Below, piece by piece: positions 32,139 through 40,860 of a stretch of 64,000 bases of DNA (its first letter is position 1; the number at the start of each line of letters is the position of its first letter). The translations under genes were made by a program, and so were the position numbers. Origin of the DNA: Haladaptatus salinisoli (GTDB lineage: Archaea > Halobacteriota > Halobacteria > Halobacteriales > Haladaptataceae). The stretch is taken from positions 1 to 64,000 of the forward strand of contig NZ_CP085330.1 of the NCBI RefSeq assembly GCF_020614375.1. Direction: 5' to 3'. The notes under the pieces were generated by a model that was not told the origin of the DNA, did not search any database, and saw only the letters and a program-made list of their open reading frames with translations.

Positions 32139-34568
32139 TTACTGGCAGGCATCGCAGGTCGGGTCTTCGACGCTCGGTAGGTCGTCCGACGCGTCGTTCG
32201 TTTCCGTCTCGTCGCTCGCTCGGCTTTCGTCGCCGGTTCGCGTCCCGTCGGTTCGGGTCTGCGTCTTCCCGTACTCGGCCGTGTCGACGGTGGATTTCTC
32301 TATCTGGCTCGCGCCGAGCGTCCGCAGGTAGTACGTCGTCTTCAGCCCGTGCTCCCACGCGAACTGGTACACGTCGTCGAGCAACTGCCCGTCGGTCGAG
32401 GGGAAGAAGACGTTGTGCGACTGGCTCTGGTCTATCCAGCAGGCTCGCCGCGCGGTCAGCCGAATCTGGTGACGCGGGTCGATTTCGAACGCGCCGCGGT
32501 GCAGTTCGCGGAGGTCGGACGGGATGGACTCTATCTCCCCTATCGAGCCGTCGTGGTACTTGATGCGGTCTACCATCTCCGCGTCCCACAGGTCGCGTTC
32601 CTTCAGGTCGTCGACGAGGTGCTCGTTGACGACGGTGAAATCCCCCGTGACGTTGGATTTCACGTACAGGTTGGAGTACATCGGTTCGATGGAGGGGGTC
32701 GTCCCCGCGATGGTCGAGATGGTCGCGGTCGGTGCGACGGCCATCGTGTTGGAGTTGCGCATCCCGTGGTCGGCGACGTGTTCGCGGACGCGCTCCCAGT
32801 CGAGGCGCTCCTCGAACTCGACCGGAATCTCGCGTCCCCGCTCCTCGGCGAGCAGTTCGACGGTGTCCTGCGGCAGGAGGCCGCGACTCCACTTCGACCC
32901 CTCGTAGCTCTCGTAAGTGCCCCGCTCTCGCGCCAATCGGGAGGAGTTCAGGACGGCGTGGTACGACACGAACTCCTGCGTTTCGCCCGCGAACTCGACG
33001 GCGAGCTCCGACCGCATCGGAATCCCCCGCTCCAACAACGCGTCGTGGAATCCCATCACGCCCAGACCGACGGGTCGGTGGCGCGCGTTCGACCGCTCGG
33101 AGTCCTCGGTCGGGTAGTAGTTCAGGTCGACGACGTTGTCGAGCATCCGCATCGCGGTTTCGACGGTGTCGGCCAACCGCTCGCGCCGGAGTCCGTCCTC
33201 GTCCACGTGCCGGGCGAGGTTCACGGACCCGAGGTTGCAGACCGCCGTCTCGTCCGTGCTCGTGTTGAGCGTGATTTCGGTGCAGAGGTTCGAAGAGCGG
33301 ACGACGCCGGCGTGGTCTTGCGGCGACCGGACGTTGCAGGCGTCCTTGAAGGTTATCCACGGGTGTCCGGTCTCGAACAGGCGCGTCAGCATCGTCCGCC
33401 AGAGCTCCCGCGCCTCGACCTCCTCGTACTGCCGAAGCTCACCCCGCTCGGCCGCCCGTTCGTATGCTTCGTACCGCTCCTCGAAATCGGTCCCGTAGGC
33501 GTCGTGCAGGTCGGGAACCTCGTCCGGCGAGAAGAGCGTCCAGGTCCCGCCCTCCCGGACGCGCTTCACGAACAGGTCGGGAACCCACGCCGCCGTGTTC
33601 ATGTCGTGGGTGCGGCGGCGCTCGTCGCCCGTGTTCCGTTTCAAGTCGAGAAACGCCGGGAAGTCGAGGTGCCACGGTTCGAGGTACGCGCAGGCCGCCC
33701 CCCTCCGCTTACCGGAGCGGTTGATGGCCGCGGTCACGTCGTTGCTTATCTTCAGGAACGGGACGATACCGCTCGACTCGACGCCCGTCGATTCGATGCG
33801 CGAACCGGACGCCCGGAGGTTCGTCCAGTCGGTTCCGATGCCGCCCGACCACTTCGACAGGCGGGCGTGGTCGCCGTATCGCTCGAAGATGTGGTCCAGG
33901 TCGTCGGCAACAGTCGTGACGTAGCAGGACGATAGCTGCGGTTGTGTCGTCCCCGCGTGGAACAGCGTCGGCGTCGAGGGAACGAACCGAAGCCTCGACA
34001 TCGCCTCGTAGAACTCTTCCGCGCGCTCCCGTCGCTCGCTCGCCTCCTCCCGGAGGGCGAGCCCCATCGCCACCCGCATCCAGAACGCCTGCGGCAGTTC
34101 GACGGGCGCGTCGTCGATTCTGAGGAAGTATCGCTGCGAGAGCGTCTCCATCGCCATGTAGGAGAGCAGGTCGTCCCGCTCCGGTCGGAGCGCGTCGGCG
34201 AGTCCGTCGAGGTCGTACGAGAGCAGGCGCTCGTCCAACAGGTCCGCGTCGACGCCTCGGCGGACGTTCTCGACGAACGCCTCCCGGTACGCCCGTTCGT
34301 CGTCGCGCGAACCGACGACCCTGCGCCGATACCCCCGCCGAAACGCGTTCGCCGCGACGTCGTCGTACGCCGGGTCGCGCTCGATGCGCGCGCTCGCCGC
34401 CTTCGCCACGGCGTCGTACTTCTCCTCGCGGGTCGCGCCGTCGTACAGTTCCCGCTCTACTTCGCGGACGAGTTCCTCGACGGCCTCGTCCGCGACCGAT
34501 TCGACCCCCGTTCGCGCCCGTTCCACTATCGAGCGAATTCCCTCGCTCGTCGTCGTGCTGTGACTCAT
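32139..34568 (-). CDS. nrdA: Ribonucleotide reductase large subunit
   Basis: The protein has 809 residues. Redox Cys215 is in SSCYVTT. The thiyl-radical site is NLCTE (Asn427, Cys429, Glu431), the second active-site Cys444 is in CNLGSVN, and the C-terminal CDACQ pair (805-808) shuttles electrons from thioredoxin or glutaredoxin. There is an R1 N-domain but no clear ATP-cone, so overall activity may not be dATP-inhibited. An acidic Thr/Asp/Ser linker precedes the C-terminal pair. The ATG at 34568 is favoured over an upstream GTG. A 12-bp inverted repeat lies just before the TATA. Confidence 0.95.
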   Translation of the reverse strand: MSHSTTTSEGIRSIVERARTGVESVADEAVEELVREVERELYDGATREEKYDAVAKAASARIERDPAYDDVAANAFRRGYRRRVVGSRDDERAYREAFVENVRRGVDADLLDERLLSYDLDGLADALRPERDDLLSYMAMETLSQRYFLRIDDAPVELPQAFWMRVAMGLALREEASERRERAEEFYEAMSRLRFVPSTPTLFHAGTTQPQLSSCYVTTVADDLDHIFERYGDHARLSKWSGGIGTDWTNLRASGSRIESTGVESSGIVPFLKISNDVTAAINRSGKRRGAACAYLEPWHLDFPAFLDLKRNTGDERRRTHDMNTAAWVPDLFVKRVREGGTWTLFSPDEVPDLHDAYGTDFEERYEAYERAAERGELRQYEEVEARELWRTMLTRLFETGHPWITFKDACNVRSPQDHAGVVRSSNLCTEITLNTSTDETAVCNLGSVNLARHVDEDGLRRERLADTVETAMRMLDNVVDLNYYPTEDSERSNARHRPVGLGVMGFHDALLERGIPMRSELAVEFAGETQEFVSYHAVLNSSRLARERGTYESYEGSKWSRGLLPQDTVELLAEERGREIPVEFEERLDWERVREHVADHGMRNSNTMAVAPTATISTIAGTTPSIEPMYSNLYVKSNVTGDFTVVNEHLVDDLKERDLWDAEMVDRIKYHDGSIGEIESIPSDLRELHRGAFEIDPRHQIRLTARRACWIDQSQSHNVFFPSTDGQLLDDVYQFAWEHGLKTTYYLRTLGASQIEKSTVDTAEYGKTQTRTDGTRTGDESRASDETETNDASDDLPSVEDPTCDACQ

Positions 34569-34599
34569 TGGCTCCACCCTGCCCTGTCCGACGACGGAG

Positions 34600-34644
34600 G
34601 TATAAAGCTTTCCAACTAGACTTTCACTTTCTAAAGTCTAGTTG
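34600..34644 (-). promoter_or_regulatory. nrdA promoter with a perfect 12-bp inverted repeat
   Basis: CAACTAGACTTT (34613-34624) and its exact complement AAAGTCTAGTTG (34633-34644) are separated by 8 bases. On the minus strand the TATA-like TTTATA (34601-34606) lies directly downstream, 33 bases before the nrdA ATG. The repeat therefore occupies the BRE-side of the promoter, a typical operator position. It is also 13 bases after the Rieske-fusion stop, so a transcript-end hairpin is an alternative. It does not match the bacterial NrdR box. Confidence 0.55.
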
Positions 34645-34656
34645 ATTAACGTCGCG

Positions 34657-36402
34657 TCAGTTCGTCTCGTGTATCTTCTCGCCGCGGTTCAGTCGCTCGG
34701 CGATGACGTAGGTCTGTTCGGCCTCCCGGCGCGTCGGGAAGTGGGCGGCCATGTAGCGAGCCAGCGCGACGAGCGCCAGTTCCCGCTCGCGCTCGTCCTC
34801 GCGCAGGTCGAACTGGGCGAACGACGCTTCGAGGTTCTGGAGCGTGTGGAAACCGGCGTCCTCGCGGAGGAGTGCCCGGCCGAGCGTCCGCTTCAAGTCG
34901 GCGGGGTCGCCGCCCGCCGCGAAGTGCTCCGCGACGAGCCTCGCGGCGTCGTTCACGCCACCCTCCTCGTCGAACGTTTCGAGCAGCGTTTCGCGGAGGT
35001 CGGCGGGGTCGGCGTCCGACGACTCGACGTTCGGCAGTGGCGCGGGCGGCGTGTTCAGGAAGCGGTCGAGGTAGACGCTCATCGCGCCCGTCAGGACGCC
35101 GCGGTACAGCGCGGTCGAGCTCGCCCGCCTCGCGGCCCGCTGCACGGCGTTGTTGTAGGTGAAGGTGTGGTGGACGGTGTTCCAGTCGCTGAACTCGTTG
35201 GCCGTGCCGAACCGCGCGATTCGAACCACGGACGCGAAAGCGACGCTGTCGGCGAGTTGCTCGCAGGTCGCGCCGCCCCGAATCGCGTCCGTCAGCGCGT
35301 CGAGGCTGGCGTGCGGGTCGTCGGAGAGCAGGGTGTCCGCGAAGTCGTCGGGCTCTTCCCACGTCTCGTTCGCGCCCGCTTCGACCAGCGCCGGGAGGTC
35401 GTCGAAGACGTCGAACAGGAGGTCCGCGAGGTCGATGGGCTGGGTCCACGACGAGAGCTCTTCGCTCCGCCGAGCGTCGGTCAGCCGCGGGATGACGCTC
35501 GGCAGGACGGTCGAGGCGTGCTCCCAGCCGACGTGGTCCAGCAGTTCGAGGCTCTTGTTGACGAAATCGAAGCTGTGGCCCGCGTCGAGGTAGAGGTGGT
35601 CGGTCGCGGCGGCGTAGAGCATCTCGGCGACCCGCTCCGGTTCGAGCGTCGCGATGGCTGTTTGAAGGCAGCGTTCCGCGCCGTCGTCGTCGCGCACCTC
35701 GGCGCAGTCGCGGAACCACCGTCGGAGGCGCTCCGCGGGCACCTCCCGCGTCTCGAAGGAGGGCTGGTCGAAGTGCGGCGCTTCGCCCTGGCAGTCGGAG
35801 GCGACGTGGCGAAGCCCCGTGAACAGCGCCCGCGGGCGGTCAGCTTCCCGGAGGTCGGGGAGCACGTTCGCCATGCAGGAGTGGATGGTCAGCCCCGAAC
35901 TCCAGCCCTGCTCGCGGTAGCGCGTTCCGAACTCCGCTCCGATTCGCAGGGGTTCGGACGCCGGTACGTCCTCGTTCGACAGGCCGATGACCGACTTGGC
36001 GACCACGAGGCGGAGGTTCTCCTCGAGGCCGGTTTCGAGCCGTCCCTTCCAGCGCTCTTCCGGCGGTCCGTCCGGTTCCGGGTGGAGGTCCACGTACACG
36101 CCGCCGTCGCGCTCCTCGACGGGGTACGCCTGCACGTCGTCGGCCCACGGGTCGAACGTGTCGCCGCACGAGAGTTCGAACCGGGCGTGGTGCCAGTGGC
36201 AGGTGAGAATACCGTCGTCGAGGCTACCGTCGCTCAACGGGAACCCCATGTGCGGGCATCTCAAATCGGTCACGTACGGTTTCCCCTCGTGCCAAAATGC
36301 GCCCAGAGAACGGCCGTCAACGTTGATTGCCATCTTCTCCTTTTCTTTCAGTTCTTCAATGTCAACTGCTTTTACGAAGTTATCGTTCGTCTCCGAACTC
36401 AT
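34657..36402 (-). CDS. Rieske 2Fe-2S protein with a large helical C-terminal domain
   Basis: The protein has 581 residues. The N-terminal 100 residues are a soluble Rieske domain with Cys49-His51 (CPHMG) and Cys68-His71 (CHWHH) as cluster ligands. Residues about 140-581 form a long, mainly helical domain with repeated His-containing segments (HSCMANVL, ATDHLYLDAGHSFDF, WNTVHHTFTYNNAVQ) that I do not recognise. There is no signal peptide, so it is probably a cytoplasmic redox protein. The ATG at 36402 starts a normal Rieske N-terminus; ATG 36417 is possible. Confidence 0.8.
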   Translation of the reverse strand: MSSETNDNFVKAVDIEELKEKEKMAINVDGRSLGAFWHEGKPYVTDLRCPHMGFPLSDGSLDDGILTCHWHHARFELSCGDTFDPWADDVQAYPVEERDGGVYVDLHPEPDGPPEERWKGRLETGLEENLRLVVAKSVIGLSNEDVPASEPLRIGAEFGTRYREQGWSSGLTIHSCMANVLPDLREADRPRALFTGLRHVASDCQGEAPHFDQPSFETREVPAERLRRWFRDCAEVRDDDGAERCLQTAIATLEPERVAEMLYAAATDHLYLDAGHSFDFVNKSLELLDHVGWEHASTVLPSVIPRLTDARRSEELSSWTQPIDLADLLFDVFDDLPALVEAGANETWEEPDDFADTLLSDDPHASLDALTDAIRGGATCEQLADSVAFASVVRIARFGTANEFSDWNTVHHTFTYNNAVQRAARRASSTALYRGVLTGAMSVYLDRFLNTPPAPLPNVESSDADPADLRETLLETFDEEGGVNDAARLVAEHFAAGGDPADLKRTLGRALLREDAGFHTLQNLEASFAQFDLREDERERELALVALARYMAAHFPTRREAEQTYVIAERLNRGEKIHETN

Positions 36403-36795
36403 GTTAATCACTACCATATGGGAAAGTGTAAATGTTCGCTCAAACGAATTCCTGTAAGAATACTGTGGTGATGCAAAAAAGCGTCCGTGATTCGGAAGGT
36501 GAGGAAAACTCACGGCCGTATGTCTCCCGTTCGTTGTGGTCGAACCGAAGAAAATAGCTCGTCCGGCATCGGTGAAACTCTCGGCAACTGACGGGGATTC
36601 GCGCCGAATAGAGAGGATGCATTCACGAGACGCTCAAAAAATATGGGATTTCGTCACCTCCGCCACGGACCGGCTGACGCCCACCAGCGAGGTGAGAGCG
36701 TCGTCCGCAGTGAGCGTACAGCGAGCCTCGAACGGATCGGTCGAGTCGTCGGAAACTGTTTTCCATATCGGTGGCGTGTTGCAGACGGGGTAACT
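36403..36795. other. Intergenic, divergent promoters
   Basis: This 393-base gap separates the divergent Rieske-fusion and SnoaL-like genes. It is A+T-rich at 36405-36490. No convincing gene or RNA is seen. The upstream extension of the plus-strand frame to 36643 lacks haloarchaeal character. Confidence 0.5.
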
Positions 36796-37218
36796 ATGAC
36801 CACCGAAGAAAGCGAACGTCTGGCTCGGCGCATGCAGGAGGATGTTTGGAACGAGGGAGATCTGGACGCGATCGACGAGCTCCTGGCCGAAGACTTCGTC
36901 CAGCATTCCCCGTGGGAGGCGTCGGAACTGCACGGTCGGGGGGAGTTCAAACGACAGGTCGAGGAGTTCCACTCGGCGTTTCCCGACCTGGAGGGCACCG
37001 TGGACGAGGTGATCGCGGACGGTGACCGGGTCGCTAATCGGTTCACGATGCGTGCGACCCACGAGGGCGAGTTCATGGGCGTCGAACCGACGGGCGAGAC
37101 CGTGGAACTCCAAGGGACGATCTTCGCTCGCGTCGAGGACGGGAAGATTGCTGAACGGTGGGTCGTCGACGACGTCTACGGTTTCCTAAAACAGCTTGGC
37201 AAAATCTCCGAGGGGTAG
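36796..37218 (+). CDS. SnoaL-like/NTF2-fold protein
   Basis: The protein has 140 residues of the SnoaL-like polyketide-cyclase/ester-cyclase group. Signs are NEGDLDAIDELLAEDFVQHSPW, FHSAFPDLEGTVDEVIADGDRVANRFT, GEFMGVEPTGETVELQG and IAERWVVDD. Members act on small molecules or have no known activity. The ATG at 36796 is preceded by GGGGTAACT and gives the standard N-terminus. Confidence 0.85.
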   Translation: MTTEESERLARRMQEDVWNEGDLDAIDELLAEDFVQHSPWEASELHGRGEFKRQVEEFHSAFPDLEGTVDEVIADGDRVANRFTMRATHEGEFMGVEPTGETVELQGTIFARVEDGKIAERWVVDDVYGFLKQLGKISEG

Positions 37219-37409
37219 TCGTGCGTCCCCGATATAGCGGCTGTACCAGCGAGAATCGGGATACCCAGCGAGCCCATCTTCCGGGAGTGGTTCCCGGTAC
37301 CTGTCTCTGATTTGTTCGTGGACTTCCTTTACCGCCCACGCTCGCCGTGAACGTTCGCTCGCTACACGTTACCAAACCCTTCCCTAAATCGGATTGCGTT
37401 ACCTGTATG

Positions 37410-38006
37410 TTAGTTAGCGACGCCCTCTTGGAGTCGCTCGTACCGGTCGGCGAACTGCGACCGACACGACGGGCAACAGAAGTGGTACAGTTCGCCCTCG
37501 ATGCGGGTGGACTCGCCCTCGCTCGTGACGGTGTTGCCGCACTCGACGCAGTCGGGCACGAACTCGATGGTCCCCGGTTGCGGGTTCCACTCGTCGTCCA
37601 CGAGCAACTGCACGTCGTATTCGAGGACGGCGTCCTCCCCGATGGCGTCCGAGAGGAGCGTCTCGACCGCCCGTTCGCGGAGGTTCGTCTTGCAGACGAG
37701 GTGCGCGTCGGCGGTGACGAAGACGTGCTCGACGCCCTCGAACGACGCCAGCGACTCCTTGACCTCGTCGACGCGACCCGGCTTGGCGTTGACGGTGACG
37801 AGGAGCGAGAGACCGTCGGTGAGGATGTCGTGGTCGAGGTCGACCGTGAAGCGGCGGATGACCCCCAGTTCCTGCAGGCGCTCGACGCGGTCCGACACCG
37901 TCGGCGGCGAGAGTCCGACCGTCTCGGCGATTTCGTTGTACGGGCGGCGCGCGTCCTCCACGAGCAACCGAATTATCTCCCGGTCGGTGTCGTCGATTTG
38001 TCTCAT
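37410..38006 (-). CDS. Lrp/AsnC-family regulator with C-terminal TRASH metal-sensing domain
   Basis: The protein has 198 residues. The helix-turn-helix spans about 5-50 (YNEIAETVGLSPPTVSDRVERL) and an Lrp ligand/RAM-like domain about 60-140. The C-terminal TRASH zinc or copper site has Cys153/Cys156 and HFCCPSC (Cys177, Cys178, Cys181). In Halobacterium a protein of this architecture controls the copper ATPase gene, and this gene is divergent from an HMA copper chaperone, so copper sensing is likely. A TATA (TTTTATC) on the minus strand lies about 26 bases before the ATG. A 14-base palindrome lies in the shared promoter. Confidence 0.88.
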   Translation of the reverse strand: MRQIDDTDREIIRLLVEDARRPYNEIAETVGLSPPTVSDRVERLQELGVIRRFTVDLDHDILTDGLSLLVTVNAKPGRVDEVKESLASFEGVEHVFVTADAHLVCKTNLRERAVETLLSDAIGEDAVLEYDVQLLVDDEWNPQPGTIEFVPDCVECGNTVTSEGESTRIEGELYHFCCPSCRSQFADRYERLQEGVAN

Positions 38007-38081
38007 TGCGCTTCGATTGAAGTGGGGTGATAAAACAGCTTTCGATATTTCGCTCCCCCCGTCGGTACAACCACTGTCTAC

Positions 38082-38095
38082 TGTGTTCGAACACA
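38082..38095. promoter_or_regulatory. TGTGTTCGAACACA palindrome between copper regulator and chaperone
   Basis: This perfect 14-base palindrome lies in the 193-base divergent promoter region, 76 bases from the regulator start and 105 from the chaperone start. The A+T stretch at 38106-38121 may be the chaperone TATA region. It is a candidate site for the Lrp-TRASH dimer. Confidence 0.4.
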
Positions 38096-38199
38096 AATTC
38101 CGCTCAGTAAATAAATGAATTATCCGACCGACGCGCGGCGAGGGAGGATTTCGCGACGAACTCGAAACGGAGAAAAAGGGCGAACGAGAACGTTCTAGC

Positions 38200-38397
38200 A
38201 TGGTAACGACGATATCGGTCGATGGAATGAGCTGCGGTGGCTGCGAAGAGAACGTCGTCGACGCGCTCGAAGGCGTTTCGGGCGTCTCCGAGGCGAGCGC
38301 CGACCACGAAGCCGGAACCGCGACGGTCGAAGGTGACGCGAACGCCGACGAACTCGCCGCCGCCGTCGAGGACGCCGGCTACTCGGCTTCTCCCTGA
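38200..38397 (+). CDS. HMA-domain copper chaperone
   Basis: The protein has 65 residues and is one heavy-metal-associated ferredoxin-like fold with MSCGGCEENV (CxxC at about residues 12-15) and a C-terminal EDAGYSAS. It is CopZ-like and would hand Cu+ to CopA (27053-29665). It is divergent from the TRASH regulator. Its 3' end overlaps the convergent oxidoreductase gene by 19 bases. Confidence 0.88.
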   Translation: MVTTISVDGMSCGGCEENVVDALEGVSGVSEASADHEAGTATVEGDANADELAAAVEDAGYSASP

Positions 38398-39443
38398 AGC
38401 GTTGGTCCTTCCTCGCGCGCCTCCCTCCCTCGGTCGAGGAGCGCGCCGACGTTCACCGTCTCGCCGGTCGCTACGGACTCGTACGCCGCTTCCGTGAGCG
38501 CCGTCACCTGCAGCCCGAACCGCCCGGACACCGCAGGTTCCCGCTCGCCCTCGACCGCTTGCACGAACGCGACGAGTTTCCGCCGAGTGAGTTGGCGAAA
38601 TCCGGTGGTCGATTCGTCCGCTCGGACGCGCGTCGTTCCGTCCGCGTCGACGACGGTCATCTCGCCGTCGTGGTAGTCGATGCGCCCGTCCGTCCCCCAG
38701 ATGACGATTCCCTCGTGCGGGTCGTGCGCCGACCCGTCGCCGGTCACGCCGATGCTCGCGGTAATTGTCCGCCCGTCGCGTTCGAGCGTGGCGGCTAACG
38801 CGGAGTTGACGTCGACGTCGTGCCCCCGGTTGTCGGTCACCGCGGCGACGGACGCGGGGCGCGCGTCGGTCGTCCAGAGAAGCGCGTCGAGCAGGTGCGA
38901 CCCGGAGTCGTACAACTGACCGCCGCCCGACAGGGAGGGGTCCGTTCGCCACGTTCCCTCCTGAATCGATATCCACTCCTGTCCGAGATAGCAGTTGACC
39001 GAGTGAACGTCGCCGATACGACCGCTCTCGACCGTCTCCTTCAGTTCGCGAAAGAGGGGGTGGAAGTGTCGCTGGTAGCCGACCTGGAGAACGCGGTCGA
39101 GTTTGCTTGCCGTCTCCACGAGGTCGACGGCGTTCTCGACGCCCGTCGCCATCGGCTTCTCGACGAAAACGTCGACTCCGGCGCGGAGGCAGTCCATCGC
39201 CTGCCGGTAGTGGAGCGTGTGCGGCGTGACGATGCTGACCCCGTCCAGTTCGTCCCCGTGCGCTTCGAGCATCGCTTCGTGCTCCGCGTACGCCGGCGCT
39301 CCGTGCGTCGATTCGAACGCTTCGCGCGACGCCGCCGAAACGTCCGCCCCTGCGACGATTTCCACGCCGTCGATGTCCGCGAGGATTTCGAGTTCGATGC
39401 TTCCGAGACCGCCGAGGCCGATAGCCCCCAGTCGCGTGCCCAT
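38379..39443 (-). CDS. Gfo/Idh/MocA-family NAD(P)-dependent oxidoreductase
   Basis: The protein has 354 residues. An N-terminal Rossmann fold (AIGLGGLGSIELEIL) is followed by the EKP motif (VFVEKPMATG) whose Lys is catalytic, and a C-terminal alpha/beta substrate domain with YDSGSHLLDALLW. Members oxidise or epimerise sugars, often nucleotide sugars. Its closeness to glycosyltransferase genes hints at polysaccharide metabolism. Confidence 0.88.
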   Translation of the reverse strand: MGTRLGAIGLGGLGSIELEILADIDGVEIVAGADVSAASREAFESTHGAPAYAEHEAMLEAHGDELDGVSIVTPHTLHYRQAMDCLRAGVDVFVEKPMATGVENAVDLVETASKLDRVLQVGYQRHFHPLFRELKETVESGRIGDVHSVNCYLGQEWISIQEGTWRTDPSLSGGGQLYDSGSHLLDALLWTTDARPASVAAVTDNRGHDVDVNSALAATLERDGRTITASIGVTGDGSAHDPHEGIVIWGTDGRIDYHDGEMTVVDADGTTRVRADESTTGFRQLTRRKLVAFVQAVEGEREPAVSGRFGLQVTALTEAAYESVATGETVNVGALLDRGREAREEGPTLQGEAE

Positions 39444-39654
39444 ACTCGTCCGCAGTATCTCGCGGTGATAAATGAATCGGATTCTGTGAACGACGGTCTC
39501 CGCCGACGAACCCCGTTTACGGACGAAATCGCCTCATCTGTCGAGGATACGTTTGTCGGCTTATCAGTCCTTCCTTTACACCTGATGACGTGTTTCGAAT
39601 CGCCCAGAATACCTATTGAACGCCGCGTCGCCTAATTGATAGAAGGGTGATAAA

Positions 39655-40860
39655 ATGGCCGATGTAGCAGTAATCCACATGGATATGATGGCGAAAGGAG
39701 GTGGAGAAGCGGTGGCGATGAACGTCCTCGAAGCGTTACAGGCCGACCACGACGTGACGCTACTGACGCTGACGACGCCCGACTTCGAGGAGCTCAACGA
39801 CTACTTCAACACGGACGTCGACTCGGTTTCGGTGCGGAAGGCCGGTCACCTCGCGCCGTTCGTACACGAGACGTACGGATTGAAGTACTACGTCCTCCAG
39901 AACGCGCTTCTCAGTCGATACGCTCGGCGTCACGCGGACGAGTACGACCTGCTCGTCAGCACCATCAACGAACTCGGCCTCGAAACGGACTCCGTCCAGT
40001 ACATCCACTTCCCGTTCGACTGGACGGTCAGCCTCGACAACCGCGAGCACATCTTCCACCCCACGGTAGAGGACGACTCGTTCTACGAGAAGCTCTGTAC
40101 CCGAATCGCGGGCGTCAAACGGGAGGACATTCGGGCGAACACCCTCCTGGCGAACTCCCGCTGGACGGCGTCGGTCGTCGAGGACGCCTACGGGACGAAG
40201 CCCCGAGTGGTGCACCCGCCCATCGACACGAGCGAGTTCGAACCCCGCCCGTGGGAGGAGCGCGAAGACGGGTTCGTCACCCTCGGACGCATCGAGCGGA
40301 GCAAGCGCATCGCGGAGATGATCGAGATAATCGACGACCTCCGAGAGCGCGGTCACGACACCCACTTCCACGTCATCGGTCCGACGGTCGACGAGGAGTA
40401 CCGAGAGGAGGTGGCGGCGATGGCGCGAGACCGTCCGTACGTCGAACTGGAGGGCGAGATTCCGCGGTCAGAACTGGTCGAACGAGTCTGCAACCACAAG
40501 TACGGCATCCACGGCAAGCGGTTCGAGCACTTCGGGATGGCCGTCGCGGAACTCGCCGCCGCCGGCGCGATTCCGTTCGTTCCGAACGACGGCGGACAGC
40601 ACGCCATCGTGGACGACCGGGAGGAACTGCTCTACGAGTCGCCGTCCGACGCCGTCGAGAAGATGGACGGCGTGCTCTCGGACCCGTCGCTCCAGCGAGA
40701 CCTGCGAACCCGCCCCGACGAGATACGCCGTCGGTTCGGACGAGAACGCTTCCGCGACGAGATTCGCGCCGTCGTGACCGACGCGCTCAAGGGGTCGGAC
40801 GGCCGCCGCTCCGGCGTGCGGGTCGAACTACCGGACGACGTGGCCGAGAGCACCGATTAA
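39655..40860 (+). CDS. GT4-family glycosyltransferase
   Basis: The protein has 401 residues of GT-B fold. The acceptor domain opens with GGGEAVAMNVLEAL. The donor domain includes FVTLGRIERSKRIAEMIEII and KYGIHGKRFEHFGMAVAELAAAGAIPFVP, an EX7E-like donor site as in ALG11-type enzymes. It probably adds a hexose to a lipid-linked or surface glycan. AGAAGGGTGATAAA before the ATG gives a purine-rich ribosome site. It converges on another glycosyltransferase with a 4-base overlap. Confidence 0.87.
   Translation: MADVAVIHMDMMAKGGGEAVAMNVLEALQADHDVTLLTLTTPDFEELNDYFNTDVDSVSVRKAGHLAPFVHETYGLKYYVLQNALLSRYARRHADEYDLLVSTINELGLETDSVQYIHFPFDWTVSLDNREHIFHPTVEDDSFYEKLCTRIAGVKREDIRANTLLANSRWTASVVEDAYGTKPRVVHPPIDTSEFEPRPWEEREDGFVTLGRIERSKRIAEMIEIIDDLRERGHDTHFHVIGPTVDEEYREEVAAMARDRPYVELEGEIPRSELVERVCNHKYGIHGKRFEHFGMAVAELAAAGAIPFVPNDGGQHAIVDDREELLYESPSDAVEKMDGVLSDPSLQRDLRTRPDEIRRRFGRERFRDEIRAVVTDALKGSDGRRSGVRVELPDDVAESTD

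Noticed and set aside
34642-36471. A 609-codon plus-strand frame opposite the Rieske fusion protein.
   Set aside because: The Rieske ligands and normal start support the minus strand. The plus frame is Arg/Val-rich and lacks any motif.
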